In this document: piece by piece, positions 45,257-58,100 of the stretch
Numbering within the stretch: position 1 is the first letter of the stretch
How the letters are laid out: each line of letters starts with the position of its first letter
Source of the DNA: Dryomyza anilis
Taxonomy: Eukaryota > Arthropoda > Insecta > Diptera > Dryomyzidae
Length of the DNA stretch: 64,000 nt
Direction: 5' to 3'
Assembly (NCBI GenBank): GCA_951804985.1
Contig: OX638132.1
Location: 11,079,529-11,143,528, forward strand
Program-made: the position numbers and the translations under genes
Notes under the pieces: model-generated
Seen by the model: the letters and a program-made list of their open reading frames with translations, nothing else
Databases searched by the model: none
What the model was told of the DNA's origin: nothing

Positions 45257-45566
45257 TAATAAGAATAGTTTGGCACTACAGTCCTATAAGAACTTAGGCC
45301 GAGCTCTCTCACCATTTTGAGATGTGCGTGTTATATTTGTACTCAACGTGGTGGGGACTTACAGTTTATTGCCGAATACGAACGGCGGGTGAGAGCTTTT
45401 CATAGGCAATGTTTTACTCTCGTAGGTTTGCCATTTACTGACGAGAGGTAGCGCGGTATAGAAAAATGTTTCTATGAAAAAGATGTTGTTAGCCCCAGTC
45501 CGGGTTTGAACCGGGAAGCTTTCGGCTCGCAGTCCAACGCACTAACCACTGAGCTACCGCGGCTAC
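45257..45566 (-). mobile_element. tRNA-derived SINE, full length with 14-bp TSD
   Basis: Complete SINE on the minus strand: A box TAGCTCAGTGG, B box GGTTCAAACCC, common body and a TAA/ATT-type tail. TTACAAATTAATTA flanks it exactly on both sides (45243-45256 and 45567-45580), direct evidence of target-primed insertion by a LINE. It is the least damaged copy here. Confidence 0.92.
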
Positions 45567-45580
45567 TTACAAATTAATTA

Positions 45581-45786
45581 GTAGACAAAAAAAATCAATA
45601 ATGAACTAACAAATAAAAATTTTATTATAATTAATTTAATCATTATTATTATTCATTTAATCTTTATTTATTCATTAGAGTTATATATATATATATTTCT
45701 TAAATTAAAACATTCAAGTTAATATTAGTATTTACCTAATGCAATTTCTCAGGCAAGGTTCGAATTTCGAAGTGCCACCTGTTAGC
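45581..45786. other. AT-rich spacer
   Basis: Lies between the SINE and the large foldback; includes a short (TA)n. Nothing else seen. Confidence 0.5.
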
Positions 45787-46420
45787 AGCAGAGAGTATAA
45801 ATATATAAAGAGATTTCATCCGAGTTCGAATTATCTGAGAGCGCAAAAACGATGTGTCCAACATTGGTCATCGCGAGGAATTCCGGCATGGTTGTCGCGA
45901 TTAAAATAAAAAACAGCTGTTTTGTTTCACTCATTTCTGCAATATTTTCACTCATTTTGCGTGTATGCATTATTTTTTCTATTTTTAGATTTTAGCCGAA
46001 CGAATTTTAGCGATCGGTTTGTGGGCAATCGTGTTTTGCCGAATATGTTGCAAATTATGAATGAAAATATTTTTACAATTGACGGAATTTATTTATTTTG
46101 TATTTTTTGCATAATTGATTGATGTCCGCCATGTGTTTACCCATATTTATTGCATATTATTTGCCTAAATTAATTACAATTATACTACTGGAATACTATT
46201 GGAATCATTATAAAATATTTAATTCTTAAATAATAAAAATATATTATTATTTCTTCGTTGTAGAAGTAAAACTAACTAATCAAATACATTCATTCCAATT
46301 TTTTTTAAACTTTGTTGATTAATATAATAATAAAAAATGGATTAATTTCAGAAGTTGAAATTCCATTCGAAAAAAGTTCTTATTTTGTGTGTGTGTGTAT
46401 GCAGTATTTTTTCTATTTTT

Positions 46421-47245
46421 ATACCCTACACCTATGAGGTACAGGGTATATTAACTTTGTGCATATATTGTAACGCCCCTTAGGAGGCGTGTCCGGTATG
46501 GAAAAGTATATATATTCTTGATCAGCATCACTACCGGAGTCCGTTTAGCCATGTCCGTCTGTCTGTCCGTCTTGTGTCTTGCTGTCCAAATACAGAATAA
46601 CTTGAGAAATACTGATCAGAATGCGATGAAATTTCGTCTCAATATATTTTAGCCAAAAGTAGGAACTGAGTTTGAAAATGAGCCAAATCGGTCAACGGAC
46701 ACGCCCACCTCCCATACAAGTCACTTTTATATAACTCTTTAGGAACTAATAACTCGAAAAGTATTCAAGATATAGGTATAAAATTTAAAACGTATTGTTA
46801 TAATTCACCTAAAAATATGTGGTCCAAAAATGGGCGTGATCCGCCCACTTTTTTTTCATTATTTCCCGGGTTTTCATAGTGGAAATTTGATCCGTAAATT
46901 ATTAAAATCAAATCTATGAAATATTAGCCTTTCAAAATTTTAAATATGGGCGTGGTCCGCCCAATTATATTTTTCAATTTTTTTTTTTTTTAGTTTTTTA
47001 TACTTTTATATATTTTTTTTAAGTTATGGGGATATAAGACGTAAATTTCTGATATGCGAATAATATTCTGAGGGTGGGGAGGTTCAGCATAATTAAAAAC
47101 TTTAAAATTAAGGAATGCAATTAAATATCCCAAATTAATATCCCCACCAAAGGTGTAGGGTATTCCATAGTCGGGCCCGACCGACTATAAAAATCCGCCC
47201 CATGTGACCGAACTTACCCATGTGACCTAACTTTCCCAACTCGTT
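46421..47245 (+). mobile_element. Helentron-like element, type 2, with visible empty site
   Basis: Starts ATACCCTACACCTATGAGG (hairpin with AGGGTAT) and carries the shared TATATATTCTTGATCAGC core and a short GTCY run. It ends with GTGTAGGGTAT, the stem-loop GTCGGGCCCGACCGAC and the tail CCCAACTCGTT. The other arm of the foldback reads CTATTTTTAGATATAC across this point, so the element sits between T and A (or T and T) with no target duplication, as expected for Helitron/Helentron rolling-circle transposons. It has no coding capacity, so mobilisation in trans is inferred. Confidence 0.9.
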
Positions 47246-48865
47246 AGATATACATTTGCCGAACGAATTTTAACGATCGGATTTTGGCAATCGTTTTTGC
47301 CGAAAACGTTGAAAATTATGAATGAAATTCTTTTTACAATTGGCAGAATTTATTTATTTTGTATTTTCTGCATAATTGATGCTTGCATAATTAACCAAGT
47401 ATTTGAACATACTATATACATTACATAATATATTAATATACTATTGTAATACTATTGAAATAATTAAGGACAAATAAAATAAATATATATTTTTAAATAT
47501 AAATTGATTTTAAAATTTTTGTTGAAGTCGTATGACTAATTAAATACATTCATTTGATTAACATATTTTTTATAATATTATGTAATATTATACTCTCAAA
47601 TATAAAAACTATTTTTGTAAACCGAGTGATGAAATTTTTGAGTTTAAAGAGGTTTTCACGAAAATTTTGTAATTTTCACCAATAATTTAGTTATAATTTT
47701 TTGGTTTTAAAACACTGCTTTTATAAAAATTTAACTTAAAAAAAAAAACAATTTAAAATTTTCAGTTCAATATTTAGCAAACATTTAGTTAAACTACAAA
47801 TTTTTATTATTTATTAAAAGTATTTATTTAATGATTTAATATCATTTGTATAAAGAAAGATTAAATTGCAATTTGTACAAAAAAAAAACGTATTATTTTA
47901 ATAGTTTTTTAAAATAAAGTAAAAACATCATAAAATTTGATAAATTCAATTAAAAAATAATATATTGCACAGAGGGAAAAGTAAAAAAAATAAAAATTAA
48001 ATACATTTCGGCACGTTTTCACCCTTAGTCGTTTTATTTAAATTCAAACACTTTTTATTTAAATTTGAATTTAATTAATTATATTTGAATACTTTTTATT
48101 TCATTTTCATAGTTCATATGCAGGTATTACTTGTTATTATGTAGGTAAAAATGTTTACAATAAATGCAATAGGTATCAAAAATATATACAGTGGTGGCCA
48201 AAATAATATGAACGATCATGTGTTTTAGTACTTTTGTATATATATACATATTTTTATTAAGTTACGAAACTAAATGCATCTGGTTAAAATAAAAATGTCC
48301 GAGTTTACAACAAAATATTTTTAAAACGTCTAAGAATAATAAAATTTCTTTGTATATTATTGGCTGGGACTATATCTTGAAAATATAAATTAACTTGAGT
48401 TATACATGTTATAAATTTAATTTTTTTTAATATGGAAATACATTTCCACACCACCTTTGAGCTGGAATTGAAACCGATAATTTGAAATTCATAATTTGTT
48501 TCAAAATCAAAATTATAAAAAGCTAAATTTTTCATTTAGAATTTTGATATTTAAAAAATCAATTTTAAATTTTCTTTAATACATTAAAGAATTAAATTTT
48601 TAATTCTTTAACACTTTTTATAATCTTATTTTGATACACATTTTCAATAAAGATATAAATTTTTAAAATAGTATTTTAATTAAATTTATTTAATTTAATT
48701 AAATCCGTTATTAAATCAATTTAAATACTATGACGTTATTCGTTCGATTTCAACACCTGCCTATGAGGTATGTATTTTAGCGCGTTACCATTTTTTGGTG
48801 TTGGTTCCCTGGTAGGCCTATTTATCACCATTTCAAATTAAACTTAATTTAAGTATTTACAAAAA

Positions 48866-49020
<155 letters not shown>

Positions 49021-49206
49021 ATAAATAAAAAGTTATTATAGTTTTAACAACAAATAAATAAAAAGTAATTCACCAGTACAAAAATATTTACAAAACTACA
49101 AAAACCAGTTTAAAAAAATAAATCAAATTATTCAAATGACACACAATTCATACACTAAGTATTTTTTCACACAATAAAAAATAAAAATAATGTTTAAATT
49201 TGTTAT

Positions 49207-49923
49207 TGTAATAGACGCCTAATTTTTGCATTTTTCTTTAATTGTTTGTCTTTTTTTCTTTTAATATCGATAGCTTTCTTCTCCTGATACAACCATCTTG
49301 CATTTTTGCGTATTAATACTAATATTAAGTGTTCCATTATGCAAATCCTATGTTTATAGCACTTATCCGTTTTGTCAAACCATTGTGGATATAAAATATC
49401 TGTTTGAATTATACATTCATTGATTATTCGTAATTAAGGTTTGGTAGGTAGCAAATATTTCTAAACATTTTTTTTTAAAACGGAAAAATGAGTAACACAA
49501 ATATCAAAATATTCATCCGATGGGTTTTTTAATAATAATTTTTTACTACTATAATTTTTTACTAATACATATGGCTCACTATCAAATTATATTTGATGTA
49601 GTTTGTTCATTATTAGTTCGCATCTATCGCACTTTATCAATTTGTATAATTTTGCTTTTAAAGCATATCCAACAAAATACCTGGCTTCATCAATTTCAAC
49701 TCCAGATAAATCTGTTTCGGATTGATTAGTGGTCTCTGCATTTTTCACGGAAATAATATTTAGATCTTTGGCATTGATTTTTTCATTATTATCCTCATCA
49801 TCAATAGTATTATTGTTCCACTCCAACATAAGATCATCGTCAGATGTGCAGTTTGCGGACAAAATTATGAATAATGCAAAAAATGAGTAATGCAGTTGCT
49901 GCTGGAATTCATTATTTTGAAAT
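49207..49923 (-). pseudogene. Transposase C-terminal remnant, possibly P-element type
   Basis: On the minus strand, a frame open from about 49923 to 49587 has an acidic region (LEWNNNTIDDEDNNEK) followed by EARYFVGYALKAKLYKLIKC DRC, that is a GY-x-K-x-L...C-x2-C pattern seen near the C-terminus of P/THAP9-like (and some hAT) transposases. After broken stretches, 49400-49211 gives PQWFDKTDKCYKHRICIMEH and KNARWLYQEKKAI before a stop. The gene's last codons lie in the left arm and are mirrored in the right arm. The N-terminus is absent. Assignment to the P superfamily is a guess from pattern only. Confidence 0.4.
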
Positions 49924-50186
49924 TAAAAATCTTTTTCATAAACAAGAAAACAAAATAAATGCCGAAGCAACAAGAAGACAAACAATTAAAGAGAAATGCA
50001 AAAATTAGGCGTCTATTACAATAACAAATTTAAACATTATTTTTATTTTTTTTTTGTGTGAAAAAATACTTAGTGTATGAATTGTGTGTCATTTGAATAA
50101 TTTTTTTAAACTTGTTTTTGTAGTTTTGTAAATATTTTTGTACTGGTGAATTACTTTTTATTTATTTTTTTGTTAAAACTATAATA

Positions 50187-50188
<2 letters not shown>

Positions 50189-50259
<71 letters not shown>
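50189..50259. repeat. (TA)n microsatellite, right arm
   Basis: About 35 TA units, the right-arm equivalent of 48866-49018. Confidence 0.95.
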
Positions 50260-50260
<1 letters not shown>

Positions 50261-52302
50261 ATTATTAAAAGTGTTTAAGAATTAAAAATTTAATTCTTTA
50301 ATGTATTAAAGAAAATTTAAAATTGATTTTAAAAATATCAAAATTCTAAATGAAAAATTTAGCTTTTTATAATTTTGATTTTGAAACAAATTATGAATTT
50401 CAAATTATCGGTTTCAATTCCAGCTCAAAGGTGGTGTGGAAATGTATTTTCATATTAAAAAAATGTAATTTATAACATGTATAACTCAAGTTAATTTATA
50501 TTTTCAAGATATAGTCCCAGCCAATAATATACAAAGAAATGTTATTATTCTTAGACGTTTTAAAAATATTTTGTTGTAAACTCGGACATTTTTATTTTAA
50601 CCAGATGTATTTAGTTTCGTAACTTAATAAAAATATGTATGTATATACAAAAGTACTAAAACACATGATCGTTCATATTATTTTGGCCACCACTGTATAT
50701 ATTTTTGATACCTATTGCATTTATTGTAAACATTTTTACCTACATAATAACAAGTAATACCTGCATATGAACTATGAAAATGAAATAAAAAGTATTCAAA
50801 TATAATTAATTAAATTCAAACTTAAATAAAAAGTGTTTTAATTTAAATAAAACGACTAAGGGTGAAAACGAGCCGAAATGTATTTAATTTTGTTTTTTTA
50901 CTTTTCCCTCGGTGCAATATATTATTTTTTAATAGAATTGACTTTATAATTTATAATAATTTATTTATCAAATTTAATGATGTTTTTACTTTATTTTAAA
51001 AAACTATTAAAATAATACGTTTTTTTTTTTGTACAAATTGCAATTTAATCTTTCTTTATACAAATGATATTAAATCATTTAATAAATACTTTTAATAAAT
51101 AATAAAAAATTGTAATTTAACTAAATGTTTGCTAAATATTAAACTGAAAATTTTAAATTGTTTTTTTTTTTTAAGTTAAATTTTTATAAAAACAGTGTTG
51201 TAAAACCAAAAAATTATAACTAAGTTATTGGTGAAAATTACAAAATTTTCGTGAAAACCTCTTTAAACTCAAAAATTTCATCACTCGGTTTACAAAAATA
51301 GTTTTTATATTTGAGAGTATAATATTACATAATATTATATAAAAAAGTTAATCAAATGAATGTTAAATACATACATTAGTCATACGACTTCAACAAAAAT
51401 TTTAAAATCAATTTATATTTAAAAATATATATTTATTTTATTTGTCCTTAATTATTTCAATATTATTCCAATAGTATATTAATATATAATGTAATGTATA
51501 TAGTATGTTCAAATACTTGGTTAATTATGCAAGCATCAATTATGCAGAAAATACAAAATAAATAAATTCTGCCAATTGTAAAAAGAATTTCATTCATAAT
51601 TTTCAACATTTTCGGCAAAAACGATTGCCAAAATCCGATCGTTAAAATTCGTTCGGCAAATGTATATCTAAAAATAGAAAAAATACTGCATACACACACT
51701 GCATACACGAATGGAATTTCAACTTCTGAAATTAATCCATTTTTTATTATTATATTAATCAACAAAGTTTAACAAAAAATTGGAATGAATGTATTTGATT
51801 AGTTAGTTTTACTTCTACAACGAAAATATAATAATATATTTTTATTATTTAAGAATTAAATAATTTATAATTATTCCAATAGTATTCCAGTAGTATAATT
51901 GTAATTAATATAGGCAAATAATATGCAATAAATATGGGTAAACACATGGCGGACATCAATTATGCATAATATACAAAATATATAAATTCCGTCAATTGTA
52001 AAAATATTTTCATTCATAATTTGCAACATATTCGGCAAAACACGATTGCCCACAAACCGATCGCTAAAATTCGTTCGGCTAAAATCTAAAAATAGAAAAA
52101 ATAGAAAAAATAATGCATACACGCAAAATGAGTGAAAATATTGCAGAAATGAGTGAAACAAAACAGCTGTTTTTTATTTTAATCGCGACAACCATGCCGG
52201 AATTCCTCGCGATAACCCTGACCAATGTTGGACACATCGTTTTTGCGCTCTCAGATAATTCGAACTCGGATGAAATCTCTTTATATATTTATACTCTCTG
52301 CT

Positions 52303-52381
52303 CACTGTATCTCCTACGGTTGCATTTTTTCAAAGAAAATGCTATTTTTGTACGAAAATTGCAACCCTATAAGATACAGTG
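52303..52381. repeat. 79-bp inverted-repeat unit at the foldback edge
   Basis: CACTGTATCT...GGTTGCA ... TGCAACC...AGATACAGTG forms a small palindrome that begins on the very base after the right arm of the large foldback. It may be a tiny MITE or a leftover terminus. Confidence 0.7.
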
Positions 52382-52402
52382 AGACTCACAGAAGATACAA
52401 TG

Positions 52403-52835
52403 CATGGTTGAAGTATATACAGGTTAAGTCATCTTTAAAATTCAGGCGCCATTTACTTTTTTTTGAAAACTGTTTGAAAGTTTCAACATTTGTTTACGAA
52501 AAATTTAAAACAGAACATCAATTCTTTGTTTACAATTTCACAAAATTATCAAAATCTCAAAATTTTAACATCAACAAAACACAACATTTAATACAGTTTT
52601 AAGATCTCCAGGACTTCAAAATGAACCAACGTGTATTTAGAATGTAAAATAGTTAATTTGTGCAGTGAAATTTTAATAAAATAGTGAAAATTAAGTGCAA
52701 AAAACATAACCTTTAAATAAATTTTAAAATGACAATTAATTGTTTTATTTTCAATATTTTTTTTATTGACATTCTCAACATTCTGTATGCCAACTATCTG
52801 TCTAGATGAACTAACCTGTATATACTTCAACCATG
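52403..52835. mobile_element. 433-bp TIR element with 8-bp target duplication (P-like MITE)
   Basis: The TIRs begin CATGGTTGAAGTATATACAG and are identical for 24 bp, then similar for about 8 more. ATACAATG flanks both ends (52395-52402 and 52836-52843). An 8-bp duplication with a CATG start resembles P-superfamily elements (hAT also makes 8-bp duplications). No transposase is encoded, so it is non-autonomous. Confidence 0.88.
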
Positions 52836-52843
52836 ATACAATG

Positions 52844-53350
52844 TAAATCGGGCATAAATCGGGCATAAATCGGGCATTAGTTGGTTGGCGCAACAATTCA
52901 CTATGCAATTTCGAACTGTTTTAGAACAATTTAGTACGGATTTAGAACAAATTGACAGGTGACTATTTTAAATTATAAATTCTTTTTTAATTATTGGTAT
53001 TAAGTTTTTTTTTGTCAAAAGGTTGAATTTATATTTGGTGGCAACAGTAGCAGGTAGGTGGTAGTAGCATTTTCTACTTCTTTCTCATAATTTTCTATTG
53101 CCTTACAAGCTAACGCTAGAGTTCAAGTTATAATCAGGCTCCAGTATCTTGAATCTAACTTGAATGTTTTGCTTTCATACCACAAGTGTTTTAGTACAAT
53201 TTAATTTTTTTATCAAGCAACAAAAAAATATTTTCAAAAACAATTTTGACATTCAACAAATAATTACGTTTTTCAATTGCTGTTAAAAGGTACTAATATA
53301 ATATTATTAATACTATATTAGTATTAATATTAATTCATATTAATTTTAGT
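52844..53350. other. AT-rich spacer
   Basis: TAAATCGGGCA is tandemly repeated three times at about 52845-52875. Otherwise no feature. Confidence 0.5.
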
Positions 53351-53706
53351 CGGCTGCGTCTCTTATATGTCTATAAACAATGCGGGTGGTTCCAATGGCG
53401 CGATGGCGACTTTGGCAAGCTAGGACGTGGCGGCTCGGAAGTTCATCGATACCGCATGAAATGGAACGACCAATTGGCGTCACGTGAATCGGTGATGGTG
53501 CGAAGTTTAGAGTAACGATGAGACGTAATTTTGAAGGAAAAAAAATAATGAAATGGAAACATCTGTAATTTCAAGGAGGTCTACAACGCTGCACATGCAC
53601 CCAATACCAATTATGTAATAGCGCAGGGCGACGGCGTCTGCTAGGGTTGCATGATGCATGAAACTACGAACGATCAGCGCCCGTTGGTCCACTTAGTCGA
53701 TTCCAA
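53351..53706 (+). pseudogene. Decayed gene fragment with an RCC1-like motif
   Basis: A GC-richer island. 53351-53514 reads ...CGWFQWRDGDFGKLGRGGSE, then HRYRMKWNDQLASRESVM, then a stop. The GDGDFGKLGRGGSE-type motif is found in RCC1-like repeats of HERC2-type proteins. After about 70 bp, 53575-53706 is open in one frame (EVYNAAHAPNTNYVIAQGDG) except for a TAG, and continues GCMMHETTNDQRPLVHLVD. The break could be a small intron or a deletion. A captured or retroposed gene piece is likely; the HERC2 link is weak and based on one motif. Confidence 0.4.
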
Positions 53707-54554
53707 AGTTTGACATCTTTCTTTGTTATTTTTGTCCTTTTTTTGTTCTTTAATTCTTTTTGTTAAAATGCACAATTTAATATATTAAACAATTTAACCT
53801 GTTTTGTTAATAATATTGCAAGAATTTAGTAATTTAAAAAAAATCAATTTCTGGTACAGATCAATTTCCGGCTTATTAGATTTCTGAAGCTTTTTTCAAC
53901 AAAAAATGAATCTTATAAGATTCAGTTACAAGAGCATTTTTAGTTTATGTTTAGGCTCATTTTCTAGATTGTTTTTAGGCTACGAAACAAGACTCACAAA
54001 AGAGCCTTCTACATATGCTCAGGTCTGAATGACGCATTTTTATCAGAAAATGTATATTTCAAGACTCTTTACTGAATGAAACATGAGCGCTCAGGCTCAG
54101 GCAAAAGATTGTGAAAACAATCATTTCGGAGATCTTGCGTTGGCTGGGTTGTACTGAAATCTACTCCCTTTTGCAAAAATTGCTTCCATTTTTAATTTGA
54201 TGAGAACAATTTCTTGTGGCCCAAATTAATTGTCAACATTATAATTTTCCTAATAACTATAATCAATTATCTGTAAAATAAATGTAATGTTTAGCCATGG
54301 TCTTTTAATTGGTGCAGTTATAATTAAATGTACAATTGTATCAACTATTATAAATAAAATTTTGAAAAAACCTTGTATTTCATTGGATGTTTCAGATACA
54401 CCCCAACTCTAAAATAGACCAACCTATATACATCAGCATTATAGATATCTATAAAATCTGAATAAAAATGTTAAATTTAACATATATTTGAATTTACTTG
54501 AATCTAATACACTAATGCACAAAAATTTTCGAGTCGCATGCAAAATGTACAAAA
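53707..54554. repeat. MITE-like remnants, AT-rich
   Basis: 53880-54150 has clustered GAATCTTATAAGATTC, GAGCCT and AGGCTCA words on both strands, suggesting an inverted-repeat remnant. 54237-54435 resembles 24595-24850. No gene. Confidence 0.4.
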
Positions 54555-54735
54555 TTTTCCCGTTGGATCACAACTGACAACCAAAAAACAAAAAAAAAAT
54601 AATAAAGGACAAACAGAAAAAATTTCATGTACAAAAATGTTTCTAATTTTCCCATCGGCTCACAACTGACGACAAAAAAAAAATAAAGGACAGACGGAAA
54701 ATTTTCAAAGGTACATAAAAATTTCATCGTTCAAA
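54555..54735. repeat. Tandem duplication, two units of about 90-100 bp
   Basis: TTTTCCCGTTGGATCACAAC and TTTTCCCATCGGCTCACAAC both lead into TGACNACAAAAAA, an AAAGGACA block and AAATTTCATGT/AAATTTCATCG. Two diverged copies. Confidence 0.6.
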
Positions 54736-55148
54736 AAAAATAGATGTCTCAAAAAAATTTTCGTACTTCTAAACAAAAACGTACTACAAATTAAAAAATA
54801 AATAAAAGTACTTAGTACGATCTGCAAAGTATTTCGTACTTTCAAAATAAAAACGTACTCTAAATAATACGAACATATGCAACACTGGTAAACACTGCAT
54901 ATAAACGTCAAAAAGTTTCAATAATATTTTTTGACAGTTCAGAGCAATAAAAAAGCCGCAGTCGGTGAATTTGCGAATTTTTTGCGTGTATTGTCGTGTA
55001 GCATTGCAATTGGAGTGAATTAATTGTTAAAAAAAAACAATTGGAATTGTTTATAACTGATTGCATATAATTGAGAATCGTAAAGACTTTTGGGAACATT
55101 TTAAAAAAATCTGTGCAAAAAGTGAAAAAAATATACGTTGACTTCGAC
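54736..55148 (+). promoter_or_regulatory. Upstream region and probable 5' UTR of Npl4
   Basis: From about 54940 the composition is GC-richer (GCCGCAGTCGGTGAATTTGC, TGTCGTGTAGCATTGC), ending in the ATG at 55149. No TATA box stands out. The transcription start cannot be fixed. Confidence 0.4.
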
Positions 55149-58100
55149 ATGGATGGCGAAACTATTGTAAGTGCTAATCCTTCGCTGCGGGCGCTGCAAT
55201 AAACAAAAAAATAAATGTATTATTTTTTAAAAAAATGTATTTATCTCAACAACAATGCGTATGCGTTCAATGTGCATCTGAAGAACAAATGCCGGCTGCA
55301 GCAACATCTTTTTTTTAGCACTGTTGTTGTGCAGTTTTTTGGTGGCTTCAAAGAAGAGCTGTCGGTGGAAAAGATAAATGTTTAAATTGACAAAATGTCC
55401 TACGATGCAGACGTTTTTGAACTTGGGCATTAGAACTGCCAGAACAGTTGCAAGAATTCTTTAATTCCACTTAAAATCTACGAATCTTGCTGCATTTTGC
55501 TTAAGCACATCATGACTTGTCAAAAAGCACGTCTGTCATTAATGTTTCAGGCGGTTTGAGTGGTTGTTGGCGACGCATGGTAAGACGCAGACGCAAAGCG
55601 GTTCTTTTGACAGTTTTTGCTTTCGTTTGTTTTGCTTGCTGTTTCCGGCAACTCCAACTCACGGTCGGCGGTGGTACATGCAACAGTCGCCGTTTGTTTA
55701 CTTTATGTTGGAATGTCTTTCTTGGGATGGTTTTTAAGACACTATTGGTTAAATCATATCTTTAGAACACTAGAAGTGACTAAATTCAGCTACAGAAAAA
55801 GTCGCACTACGTCAGAATTATAATTATTGGTTTTAGTGCTGCTACTTGTATATGAAACACGGCTTTTTCCTCATACCGATATTTAGAAATATCACAAAGC
55901 TGTTCTCTAATAGGAGAATTTTAAAGGAAATCGGATTATCCAATTGAAAACCGATTCAGTGATAGGTCTAAAAGTCTGTGTTAATACACGCCATGTTAAA
56001 GTTAAATGGGAAATGTACCAACACAATACACCTTTTAATTTCAAATACTATGTCGATCTATTCTAGTTGATGCAAATTGCTTTGCCAAAAATAATTCTCT
56101 AATTTACAAAAATATTCGATTTTGTTTTGACTCCCACCATTCTTTGGTCATTAACATTTACATTTTCAATATCATTTTTAGTTTTTGTTAAAAATAACAA
56201 ATCAGAAAATAAAAACAAAAAGAAAACACACACAAAAAACTACATCATCTTTATGCGCATACAAAAATTGCATCCAAATGTTAATGGCGCAATTTCCTAA
56301 AAAAAAGCTTTTCACTGATGATTGGCACGGAAACTGAATTAGTTGAGTGCGGAAATTGTTGGTAGAAAGAAGTGCGACTGCATGTTAGCAACAACTAATA
56401 AAGTAGTAGCATTTTGCTGCTATTCTTTAATTTTGAATCGAGTTAAAGTATTCATTAATTAAAATAAAAACTATATTCAAGATGTCGGTAATGTCAGCAA
56501 CTAGTTTGGAAAGTCTTTTCTATCGCAAACGTAATTTTTTGTATCAGTTTGTAAGGCATCGCCTGTTTGTGCTATGGAAACAATCGGTAAGACGTAGCAG
56601 GTTAACTAGCATTTGAAATTTTCTAATTACGTAAAATTTACTATTTAGAAATTTTCTATTTTATACGAGTTATTATGACAAATAAATAGTTTTCAAATTA
56701 CACCTGTGCACCTCCTCCCACTGCATTGCCAAACGTCCGTCAAAGTTTTTAAAAATAAATACGAAACGTCATCTAGTGTTCTTGAACTTGCTTGGCAAGT
56801 GTTTTGTTAATTTCTCGCGAAATTCTTTATATAATTATAATGCTCTTTATTTATTTCAAATCTTTATCAATTTTTTGTTTTGCTCTGTTTCATCACTCTG
56901 CAGTTAATACGCGTTCAATCGGCCGAGGGTATCAAACGCATTGAGATCTCGCCAAAAGCCAACCTCAAGGAGCTCTACGAATCTATTCAAAATGTCCTTA
57001 AGGTCGATGGGTTTGGCATATTTCGTGAGCGCAATTTTACCAAGGAGGTTAGTGTATCAAATCAAATTAACTTTGACTCAAATTAAATATTATTTTCTGT
57101 TTTGTTTTACCTCGTATTTATAGCTGCTTTCGAGTCCAACTCAGCAAATTGGCAAATGTCTTAAGCATGGCGATATGATCTACTTGAAGCAAATGGCGGG
57201 CTCCTCAGCGAGAGTAAGTTTTTTTTTTTGTATAAATTTTCATATAATTTAATACTTTACATTATTGTTCAGCGCACCAGCACCACGGCTATTGATAAAT
57301 TTGAAAGCGCCGGTCTGTCTACGGCAACTGCTGCTGCTGGCGCTGATTTTCGACCCTCGACCATTCTCGAAGATGAAATCGATTTGTCGCTGGCTAAAGT
57401 TGATGGTTTGATTAAGCGTGAACGCGATAGCAAATTGTATGTCATTTATTACTATTAATTAATACAGTACAGTGGTTTAAAATATTGAAAATTTAAGTTT
57501 TTACGATATAAAATTTATTCACCATCTAAAATTTCATTTATGATTGTGAAATTTTCAAAAAAAATTACTATATTTCATTTGAAATTGAACAAATTCAAAA
57601 CAAAATTTATATTTTCCATTCCAAATTTAGAAAAATCCATATCCAAATTTAGAAAAATCCATATACAAATGAGATTTTTTATTTAAAATTGATAATCATT
57701 CAAATAAAATTCAAGATTTGCATTTGAAATGAGAAAAATAGAATGGAATATCTCAATTTCAAACTTAATATCTCAATTTAAAATAGAACCCTTATTTTTA
57801 ATTTTAATTTTATCATTTCAAAATGAAAAATCTTAATTTCATTTGGAATTTTACAAATTTGAAAAATTCAAAATATTGCAAAAATCAAGGAATTTTTTGA
57901 GACTATAAAAAATGTATATATCGAAAAAAATATAGATTAAAAAAGAAGTTTTAAAACTGAAAATATTAAAATAAATCGAATATTCAATCAAAAATCAATT
58001 TCGATCAAAATATTTTAAAAAAATTTATTTGTTTGAAAAAAAATGAATCGATTTCGATAATAAAAATATATTCTCTTGAAGTTATCGATAAATAGCATTT

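Noticed and set aside
45782..45970. Host gene first exon (ATG frame repeated in both foldback arms)
   Set aside because: Conserved between arms only because they are an inverted duplication; a 6-bp indel and no recognisable domain give no support for function.
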